In this document: positions 55,774-64,000 of the stretch, piece after piece
Numbering within the stretch: the first letter of the stretch is position 1
How the letters are laid out: the number at the start of each line of letters is the position of its first letter
NCBI RefSeq assembly: GCF_025998815.1
Contig: NZ_AP026678.1
Location: 1,364,001 to 1,428,000, forward strand
From: Ignavibacterium sp.
GTDB lineage: Bacteria; Bacteroidota; Ignavibacteria; Ignavibacteriales; Ignavibacteriaceae
DNA length: 64,000 nt
Direction: 5' to 3'
Position numbers and translations under genes: made by a program
The notes under the pieces: model-generated
What the model was told of the DNA's origin: nothing
Database searches by the model: none
Seen by the model: the letters and a program-made list of their open reading frames with translations, nothing else

Positions 55774-56175
55774 ATGGCAAGAATAAAAAATGTTGAGGCA
55801 TTTTGTACAATCTGCGGTTCTGTTAAGAAGTTTGAAGTTACCGGTACACTCACCGGCGAAGAAAACCAGAATAAACGCTGGGCAAAATGTAAAACCTGTA
55901 AGCAAACAAGAATAATTGATTTGGCTGATATTAAAACTGAAAGTAAACCAAATCTTGAAGGTATTGAAAATCAGAGTGTAAAAAATTATTCGCCAACAGA
56001 GACTTATGAGATTGGTGATAATATTTATCATAAAAGCTGGGATGATTTTGGGAAAGTTGTGAACAAGGTTGTTACATCAGACGGACAAAGTTCAATTATA
56101 GTTGAGTTTCAAAAATCAGGAAATAAAAAACTAATAGAATCATATATTCAAAAACCACAAAGCGAGGTGATATAA
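55774..56175 (+). CDS. Zinc-ribbon / CarD-like protein
   Basis: 133 residues. CTIC...CKTC forms a zinc ribbon (residues 11-45), then a linker, then a small beta domain starting YEIGDNIYHKSWDDFGKV that looks like the CarD/TRCF-type or other SH3-like barrel. Likely nucleic-acid or RNA-polymerase binding. AGGA lies six bases before the ATG at 55774; the longer frame from 55711 overlaps the promoter. Its stop abuts the TTG of rpsU, and GAGGTGA inside its last codons is the rpsU ribosome binding site. Confidence 0.7.
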   Translation: MARIKNVEAFCTICGSVKKFEVTGTLTGEENQNKRWAKCKTCKQTRIIDLADIKTESKPNLEGIENQSVKNYSPTETYEIGDNIYHKSWDDFGKVVNKVVTSDGQSSIIVEFQKSGNKKLIESYIQKPQSEVI

Positions 56176-56367
56176 TTGGTAGGGATTCAAATCGGTGAAA
56201 ATGAATCCATCGATAAAGCTCTCAGAAGATTCAAAAAGAAATACGAAAGGTCCGGCGTTCTTAAGGAATTTAAGAAACGCACTTTCTATGTTAAGCCTTC
56301 TGTAAAGAAACGAATGGAAAAACTTAAAGCTATCAGAAGAGCTCAGAGACCTGTAGAGAGCATGTAA
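56176..56367 (+). CDS. rpsU: 30S ribosomal protein S21
   Basis: 63 residues. ESIDKALRRFKKKYERSGV and VKPSVKKRMEKLKAIRR are typical S21 (in Bacteroidota form). Starts with TTG, seven bases after GAGGTGA, which lies in the upstream gene's last codons, so translation should depend on that gene. Followed by a strong bidirectional terminator. Confidence 0.95.
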   Translation: MVGIQIGENESIDKALRRFKKKYERSGVLKEFKKRTFYVKPSVKKRMEKLKAIRRAQRPVESM

Positions 56368-56370
56368 TTT

Positions 56371-56398
56371 AAAAGCCCCTTTTGAGAGGGGCTTTTTT
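56371..56398. terminator. Bidirectional terminator between rpsU and the LOG gene
   Basis: 10 bp stem AAAAGCCCCT/AGGGGCTTTT with a 6-base loop and T-runs on both strands. It ends 24 bp from the LOG stop and 4 bp after rpsU. Confidence 0.93.
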
Positions 56399-56421
56399 AT
56401 TTATGATATTTTATGATTGTA

Positions 56422-57279
56422 CTACTTAATATTCAGCTTTGGTTCAATAAGTGCACTTTCTTTTTCTTTCATAAAATACTTTTCGAGATGTGAAGTTATT
56501 GTTTTGAAAGCTGTATCAACATCATTACAGAAATAAAATAAATCCAAATCTGTTTCACTAATAACACCATGCTCTATCAGCATATCAAAATTTATCACAC
56601 TCTTCCAATACTTTTCATCGTAAACTACCAATGCAAGTTTCTTTCTGATTTTTTCAGTTTGAATTAAGGTTAATATCTCGAAGAATTCATCCATAGTTCC
56701 AAAACCACCGGGAAAAACAATCAATGCTTTTGAAAGATATGCAAACCAGAATTTTCTCATGAAGAAGTAGTGAAATTCGAAGCTTAGTTCCTTTGTAACA
56801 TAATTATTTACAAACTGTTCGAATGGAATACTGATATTTAATCCAATTGAATAACCACCGGCTTTCTTTGCACCTTTATTTGCTGCTTCCATAATTCCGG
56901 GTCCGCCACCAGTACAAATGATAAATCTGTTTGCTGATGTTTCAAGATTCATAGACCATTCTGTTAATCTTCTTGAAAGTTCTACAGCATCTTCGTAATA
57001 CTTCGACATTTCGAGCATCTTTTGAGCATGTCTTAACTCTTTAGCAAAACCAGGCGCTTTTGGATTCATTGATTTGAATTTGTTCAATTCTGCTAAAGCA
57101 TCTTTTCGTGACTTTAATCTTGCTGAACCGAAGAATACAATTGTATCAAGAATCTTGTGTTTTTTGAATCTTGACTGGGGTTCAAGATACTCAGCAAGAA
57201 TTCTTATTACTCGTGCATCAGAAGAAGAAATAAATTCCTGATTCTGATATGCTTTGGGTGGTTTGATTATTTTAGCCAT
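56422..57279 (-). CDS. LOG-family (TIGR00730-type) nucleotide hydrolase
   Basis: 285 residues. GGGPGIMEAANKGAKKAGG and the PGGFGTMDEFFE motif define the LOG/lysine-decarboxylase-like family: phosphoribohydrolases that cleave nucleoside 5'-monophosphates (cytokinin type in plants). An N-terminal extension of about 60 residues makes it longer than minimal LOG (190), like the YgdH-type. No signal peptide. Real substrate unknown. Confidence 0.9.
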   Translation of the reverse strand: MAKIIKPPKAYQNQEFISSSDARVIRILAEYLEPQSRFKKHKILDTIVFFGSARLKSRKDALAELNKFKSMNPKAPGFAKELRHAQKMLEMSKYYEDAVELSRRLTEWSMNLETSANRFIICTGGGPGIMEAANKGAKKAGGYSIGLNISIPFEQFVNNYVTKELSFEFHYFFMRKFWFAYLSKALIVFPGGFGTMDEFFEILTLIQTEKIRKKLALVVYDEKYWKSVINFDMLIEHGVISETDLDLFYFCNDVDTAFKTITSHLEKYFMKEKESALIEPKLNIK

Positions 57280-57365
57280 ACCGATTTTTATATTGTGATT
57301 AAAAATGATTTTAATTTATAATTGCTTTCAAAAATTTTCTCTTAAAAATACCGAAAAAATTATTA

Positions 57366-58640
57366 ATGATTAGAATTTTACTCGTATTAATTTTACTATT
57401 AACTCCTTATCACCCAAACTCGATTGCTGGTTCAAAAGATAAATTAGAAAATCAAATTTCAACAATACTTTCAAGAATTCCTTCGGATACAAAAACCGGC
57501 ATTCTTATTTACAATCCTTTAACTCAGGATACAATTTATTCACAGAATATTTTCTCACCAATGATACCTGCATCAGTTACAAAAGTATTCACAACTGCAA
57601 CTGCACTCTCGTTGATGGGAAAGGATTACAGACTTTCTACTATTCTTTTTACTGATGATTCAAACATTAAAGATGGAACTATAAACGGAAATCTTTTCCT
57701 AAAAGGTTTTGGTAATGCAACTTTCAGCTCCGAAGACCTTCTTCACTTTATTTTTAAGTTAAAGAATCTTGGAATAAAAGAAATCACTGGCAATATTGTT
57801 GGCGATGATTCATACTTTGATAATATTTATTACAGAGAGGATTGGATTCCTGATGAATCTGCAAATGTTAAATTACCTCCGATATCTGCATTAGTATTAG
57901 ACAGGAATAAAACTGTCGCCAAAAGAAAAAGGGGCAGAAGAACAATTTATGTTACTGAGAATTTTAAAAATCCTCCGTTAAACATTGCTCAAAAATTCAA
58001 GCAACTTATTGAAGAAAATGAAATCTCAGTTAAAGGAGTAGCTAAATCCGGAATTACACCAAATAATGTACTAGAAATTGCTGAGTCATCTGTTGCAATA
58101 ACGGATTTAATTGCAATGATAAATAAACACAGTGACAACTTTTTAGCTGAATGTTTATTTAAATCAATTGGAGCTTTTTACTCAGGGAAACAAAGCAATT
58201 CATTTTATTCTCAACAAGCAATTCAGGAATTTATCAAGAAGAATAATATATATTCGATAAATACAGAGATTGTTGATGGTTCCGGAATTTCAAGATTTGA
58301 TCAGGTTACTGTTGCGTCAGTTAATGGAGTACTCGAGACTATGTATTTTGATTTAAAGAATTTTGAACCTTTCTATAATTCATTAAGCTATGCCGGTGTA
58401 GATGGAACATTACAAAATCGTTTAAGTGATTTACCAAACGGATTTAGTTTTCGTGGTAAAACCGGAACACTTAATAGCGTGATTGCTCTAACCGGTTATC
58501 TAATGTCTGATGATAAAGATGAATTGATTATCACAATTATGTTTGAGTTTTCGAGAGGTAGCTGGAATTTTTATCGTGATATACAGGATGAGATTATTAA
58601 ATCGCTGGCTAAATGGAAAAAAGAAAGCTCCGATTTTTAA
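57366..58640 (+). CDS. dacB: D-alanyl-D-alanine carboxypeptidase/endopeptidase (PBP4, S13)
   Basis: 424 residues. Signal peptide (IRILLVLILLLTPYHPNSIAG shortened: ILLVLILLLTPYH). Active-site S70-x-x-K73 in PASVTKV, SDN in KHSDNFLAECLF and KTG in FRGKTGTLNS. Trims peptidoglycan cross-links in the periplasm. Its 3' end contains the stem of the convergent secG terminator. Confidence 0.93.
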   Translation: MIRILLVLILLLTPYHPNSIAGSKDKLENQISTILSRIPSDTKTGILIYNPLTQDTIYSQNIFSPMIPASVTKVFTTATALSLMGKDYRLSTILFTDDSNIKDGTINGNLFLKGFGNATFSSEDLLHFIFKLKNLGIKEITGNIVGDDSYFDNIYYREDWIPDESANVKLPPISALVLDRNKTVAKRKRGRRTIYVTENFKNPPLNIAQKFKQLIEENEISVKGVAKSGITPNNVLEIAESSVAITDLIAMINKHSDNFLAECLFKSIGAFYSGKQSNSFYSQQAIQEFIKKNNIYSINTEIVDGSGISRFDQVTVASVNGVLETMYFDLKNFEPFYNSLSYAGVDGTLQNRLSDLPNGFSFRGKTGTLNSVIALTGYLMSDDKDELIITIMFEFSRGSWNFYRDIQDEIIKSLAKWKKESSDF

Positions 58641-58649
58641 CCGGAGCTT
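58612..58649 (-). terminator. Rho-independent terminator of secG, inside the dacB 3' end
   Basis: Stem AAGCTCCG (58625-58632) with CGGAGCTT (58642-58649), 9-base loop. On the minus strand TCTTTTTT follows. It sits 7 bp from the secG stop and overlaps the last codons of dacB; the plus strand has no T-run. Confidence 0.85.
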
Positions 58650-58655
58650 AAAAAA

Positions 58656-59000
58656 TTATTTATTGTTGTTTTGCTGCTGAGGCATTTGCTGAGGAAGTGT
58701 TGGTTGCTGAGGAACTGTGGTTCTTCCACTTTCCTGAATAACACTTCTCTGTTCTTTGGTTGTTTGACCTGGTAAAAAGAATAGGTTTATTGCTAATGCT
58801 AATACAGCCAGAATTCCAGCAAGCCACCAGGTAGATTTACTTAAAAAGTCAGCAGTTCTTCTTGTGCCGAACATTGAACCAATGTTACCTGCACCACCGA
58901 AAGTACCTGCCAGACCTCCGCCTTTACTTGCCTGAAGTAAAACAATTATTATAAGTAAAATTGCATCAATTGTAGCAAGCAATACTAATAATGTATACAT
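58656..59000 (-). CDS. secG: Preprotein translocase subunit SecG
   Basis: 114 residues. Two membrane helices around ASKGGGLAGTFGGAGN, the SecG signature, and a Gln-rich tail (QQPTLPQQMPQQQ) common in Bacteroidota SecG. Small partner of SecYE, increases translocation efficiency. AAGGAG before the ATG. It lies 23 bp after the tRNA-Met gene, and its terminator overlaps dacB. Confidence 0.92.
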   Translation of the reverse strand: MYTLLVLLATIDAILLIIIVLLQASKGGGLAGTFGGAGNIGSMFGTRRTADFLSKSTWWLAGILAVLALAINLFFLPGQTTKEQRSVIQESGRTTVPQQPTLPQQMPQQQNNNK

Positions 59001-59023
59001 AAAATAATTCTCCTTAAAAGTTG

Positions 59024-59097
59024 TAGCGGGGGAGGGATTCGAACCCCCGACACGTGGATTATGATTCCACTGCTCTAACCTACTGAGCTACCCCGCC
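59024..59097 (-). tRNA. tRNA-Met (CAT)
   Basis: 74 bases, complete cloverleaf. Acceptor GGCGGGG pairs with CCCCGCT (1-72 is G-T), D arm TAGCTCAGTAGGTTAGAGC, anticodon loop ATCATAA with CAT on the stem GTGGA/TCCAC, T loop TTCGAAT. The 3' CCA is not encoded. Positions 32 and 38 are both A, which is unusual. Elongator Met is the likely identity; Ile2 (CAT read as lysidine) cannot be excluded from sequence alone. Confidence 0.92.
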
Positions 59098-59415
59098 CTA
59101 TTTATTTTAGGGTTACAAATATAAACAGTCAAAGGTCGATTTTCCAAGTTTTTTAATATATCTGATAACTCTTATAATGAATTACTTCACATTTGGGGAG
59201 CTAATTAAACAATTTTTACACTATAATTAAGAAAATACCTCAAAGAATGTAAATAACTTTGAGTGTTAATCAGTTAGATAAAGTGTGTTTATTATCCGAA
59301 TAAAAAAGCGAACTAATAAAATTTTTACTTTTACAATAGTCATTTAATCATTCAGTCAATCAGTAAATCAGCCATTCAGTCATTCAGTCATTCAACAAAT
59401 AAACAATTCATTCAA
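59098..59415. repeat. Intergenic stretch with TTCAGTCA simple-sequence words
   Basis: No gene is seen. From 59341 to about 59424 the sequence is made of ATTCAGTC, AATCATTC and AATCAGT words, running into the end of obg. Its complement has the TGAATGA/GAATGACTGA words found in the spacers of the 23.1-23.6 kb array. The rest (59101-59340) shows only AT-rich sequence; the tRNA and secG promoter should lie here. Confidence 0.55.
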
Positions 59416-61982
<2,567 letters not shown>

Positions 61983-62015
61983 CGCTTTACTCTTAATTCT
62001 TAGAAATGCACCTGA

Positions 62016-62055
62016 AAAATAAAAAAATCCCGATTATAAAGTATAACCGGGATTT
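62016..62055 (-). terminator. Rho-independent terminator of sdhB
   Basis: Long hairpin: AAATCCCG/CGGGATTT (8 bp), one A/C mismatch, TTATA/TATAA (5 bp), 3-base loop; on the minus strand a T-run TTTTTTTATTTTT follows. Starts 28 bp after the sdhB stop and ends before the acidic gene. Confidence 0.93.
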
Positions 62056-62083
62056 GTAAGTTATGTTAGTTAGTTGGTGTCAG

Positions 62084-62854
62084 TCACACTTCAATCATTT
62101 TTGAAGTGAACTTTGCGCGAACGTAATCTCTGTTCATTCTTGCAATGTTAGTAACTGAAATTCCTTTTGGACATTCTGCTTCGCAGGCATAAGTATTTGT
62201 ACAGCTACCAAAACCAAGTTCGTCCATAACTTTAATCATTCTCTGAACTCTTATATATCTTTCAGGTTGACCTTGTGGAAGAAGACCGAGATGAGAAATC
62301 TTTGCTGAAACAAAAAGCATTGCTGATGCATTTTTACAAGCAGCAACACAAGCACCACAACCAATACAGGCAGCAGCATCAAAAGCTTCTGAAGCTGCAT
62401 CCTTTGGAATTGGAATTGCATTTGCATCCGGTGCACCACCAGTGTTTACAGAAATATAACCACCTGCCTGAAGTATCTTATCAAATCCTGAACGATCAAC
62501 CATCAGATCTTTTATAACCGGAAATGCTTTTGCTCTGAATGGTTCTACCCAAATTGTTTCTCCATCTTTGAAGTTTCTCATATGAAGCTGACAGGTTGCA
62601 ATTTTCGGTAAAGGTCCGTGTGGGCGACCGTTTATTACGAGTCCGCAAGTACCACAAATACCTTCTCGACAATCACTTTCGAAAACAATTGGTTCTTCAT
62701 TATTAGCTTCAAGACGGTTGTTCAGCTCATCCAGCATTTCGAGAAAAGACGCATCAGGTGAAACCTGAACATCATAATCAACAAAACTTCCAACGGAGTT
62801 AGAGTTTTTCTGTCTCCAGATTTTAAGCTTAAGATTTAATTTCTTTGCTTCCAT
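62084..62854 (-). CDS. sdhB: Succinate dehydrogenase/fumarate reductase iron-sulfur subunit
   Basis: 256 residues. Three clusters: plant-type [2Fe-2S] with C62, C67, C70 ([10 protein letters not shown]) and C88; [11 protein letters not shown] for [4Fe-4S]; CEAECPKGI for [3Fe-4S]. Carries electrons from the flavoprotein to quinone in complex II. The sequence style is of the Bacteroidota/epsilon-like type (no fused anchor). Overlaps sdhA by one base (TAATG). The cytochrome b anchor (sdhC) should lie upstream of sdhA, outside the window. Confidence 0.95.
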   Translation of the reverse strand: MEAKKLNLKLKIWRQKNSNSVGSFVDYDVQVSPDASFLEMLDELNNRLEANNEEPIVFESDCREGICGTCGLVINGRPHGPLPKIATCQLHMRNFKDGETIWVEPFRAKAFPVIKDLMVDRSGFDKILQAGGYISVNTGGAPDANAIPIPKDAASEAFDAAACIGCGACVAACKNASAMLFVSAKISHLGLLPQGQPERYIRVQRMIKVMDELGFGSCTNTYACEAECPKGISVTNIARMNRDYVRAKFTSKMIEV

Positions 62855-64000
62855 TATTTATAACTCCTTACAGATGGTTTCACATATTCAAAAACAAGTG
62901 GTTCTTTATGGAGTTCCCAATTACCAACCTCTTTGAACTCCCAGGCAGCGACATAAGAGAAGTTTTCATCATCGCGTTTTGCTTCTCCATCTTCATACTG
63001 ATATTCAACTCTGAAATGTCCGCCACAGGATTCGTTTCTGTGCAATGCATCAATTGCCATAAGTTCACCGAGTTCAAAATAGTCAGCTAATCTTCCTGCT
63101 CTTTCAAGTGTTTGGTTAACATCATCACCACTGCCGGGAACATTTACATTTTTCCAGAACTCTTCTCTAAGCTGCCTAATTTCCTGAATTGCTTCTTTCA
63201 ATCCTTGTTCACTTCTTGCCATTCCAACTTTATCCCACATAATTCTGCCAAGCTGTTTGTGCAGGTCATCAACAGTTCTCTTACCTTTTATAGACAGAAG
63301 TTTATTTGTAAGATCTTTTACTTCTTTAGCAGCTTTTTCAAATTCAGGATGATCAGTTTTAACAGCTGCTGGTTTGTAACTTGCAAGATAATCACCCATA
63401 GTGTAAGGAATAACAAAATATCCATCAGCTAAACCTTGCATCAAAGCTGAAGCACCAAGACGATTTGCACCGTGATCTGAGAAGTTTGCTTCACCAATTA
63501 CAAACAATCCCGGAACTGTGCTCATTAAGTTGTAATCAACCCAAAGTCCACCCATAGTGTAATGAGGTGCAGGATAAATTTTCATCGGAACTTCATAAGG
63601 ATTTTCACCGGTTATCGTTTCATAAATTTCAAAAAGATTTCCATATCTTTCTTCAATTACTTTTCTTCCTAAACGATTTATTGCATCTCTGAAATCAAGA
63701 TAAACAGCTTCACCTCCCTGAACACCACGTCCTTCATCACAAACTTCTTTTGCTGCTCTCGAAGAAATATCTCTTGGTGAAAGATTTCCAAATGAAGGAT
63801 ATTTTCTTTCAAGATAATAATCTCTCTCTTCTTCAGGAATATCATTCGGATGACGCATATCGTTCTTCTTTTTAGAGACCCAAACTCTTCCATCATTACG
63901 AAGTGATTCACTCATCAAAGTAAGTTTTGATTGTGAATCACCATGTACAGGTAAACAAGTCGGATGAATCTGAGTGAAACAAGGATTTCCAAAGAAAGCA
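62854..64000 (-). CDS. sdhA: Succinate dehydrogenase/fumarate reductase flavoprotein subunit, 5' end missing
   Basis: About 381 residues visible; the frame is open to the right edge, so the N-terminal FAD-binding half is cut off. Visible: [34 protein letters not shown] with the substrate-binding His, and [15 protein letters not shown] with the active-site Arg, then the C-terminal helical domain. Catalyses succinate-fumarate interconversion; direction cannot be told from this fragment. An internal ATG at 63918 is not the start. Confidence 0.95.
   Translation of the reverse strand, partial: AFFGNPCFTQIHPTCLPVHGDSQSKLTLMSESLRNDGRVWVSKKKNDMRHPNDIPEEERDYYLERKYPSFGNLSPRDISSRAAKEVCDEGRGVQGGEAVYLDFRDAINRLGRKVIEERYGNLFEIYETITGENPYEVPMKIYPAPHYTMGGLWVDYNLMSTVPGLFVIGEANFSDHGANRLGASALMQGLADGYFVIPYTMGDYLASYKPAAVKTDHPEFEKAAKEVKDLTNKLLSIKGKRTVDDLHKQLGRIMWDKVGMARSEQGLKEAIQEIRQLREEFWKNVNVPGSGDDVNQTLERAGRLADYFELGELMAIDALHRNESCGGHFRVEYQYEDGEAKRDDENFSYVAAWEFKEVGNWELHKEPLVFEYVKPSVRSYK

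Noticed and set aside
62275-62517. Plus-strand frame rich in His and Gln
   Set aside because: Shadow of sdhB codons on the other strand; sdhB is clearly real.
62854-63918. sdhA starting at the ATG at 63918
   Set aside because: Conserved SdhA sequence (TQIHPT and following) continues upstream of it to the window edge.

Overview
The window is an AT-rich, densely packed piece of a bacterial chromosome with almost all genes complete. I see no phage, plasmid, integrase, transposase or CRISPR. The gene content is mostly housekeeping: secA, secG, clpC, truA, rlmN, era, obg, rpsU, pyrE, ispF, lnt, trxB, queG and succinate dehydrogenase. Together with TTTG-N19/20-TAnnTTTG promoter matches, a PorW/SprE-like TPR lipoprotein and REP-like hairpins, it suggests a member of the Bacteroidota-Chlorobiota-Ignavibacteriota group. 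An Ignavibacteria-like organism is my best guess, inferred from gene content and not from a database search.

Layout. 1-6.2 kb: the end of an M16 peptidase, then minus-strand clusters (outer-membrane barrel, crotonase and a divergent deacetylase-like protein; SDR and DUF2231-like protein; truA; MgtC-type membrane protein). 6.2-10.4 kb: a very large eight-PAS hybrid histidine kinase. 10.4-19.2 kb (minus): succinate-semialdehyde-type dehydrogenase, SpoIIE-type phosphatase, secreted M64 peptidase, MscS channel, pyrE, a TPR protein, phhB, and clpC behind a strong terminator. 19.2-23.1 kb (plus): a palindrome-rich divergent promoter region, then floA, an unknown membrane-anchored protein and a UvrD-type helicase in one overlapping operon. 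23.1-23.66 kb: a gene-free array of REP-like hairpins. 23.7-35.3 kb (minus): exonuclease, thioesterase, methyltransferase, threonine aldolase with a PIN/antitoxin pair, lnt, dedA, ispF, acyP, an EamA transporter, era, trxB, and queG with a Rieske protein and a metallo-hydrolase.

35.4-41 kb (minus): two paralogous 2[4Fe-4S] ferredoxins, a TPM/LemA pair, a YidD-like protein with two related TPR/membrane proteins, and acyl-CoA dehydrogenase. 41.2-45 kb (plus): rlmN, a SpoU methyltransferase, and an unusual Lon-protease-like/TM/propeller-like protein. 45-52.2 kb (minus): an AlbA_2-type regulator, the PorW/SprE-like lipoprotein, glnB, secA and a redoxin. 52.2-56.4 kb (plus): M14 carboxypeptidase, ECF sigma with its putative anti-sigma, UspA, and a zinc-ribbon/CarD-like protein coupled to rpsU. 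56.4-64 kb: LOG protein, dacB, secG, tRNA-Met(CAT), obg with an acidic unknown protein, then sdhB and sdhA, the latter cut by the window edge.

The most interesting items are the S16-like/TM/propeller protein (42.9-45.0 kb), the YidD-like plus TPR/membrane paralog cluster (37.8-39.9 kb), the floA-unknown-helicase operon, and the REP array whose hairpins keep their fold while stem bases change. I do not see a clearly recognisable new defence system.
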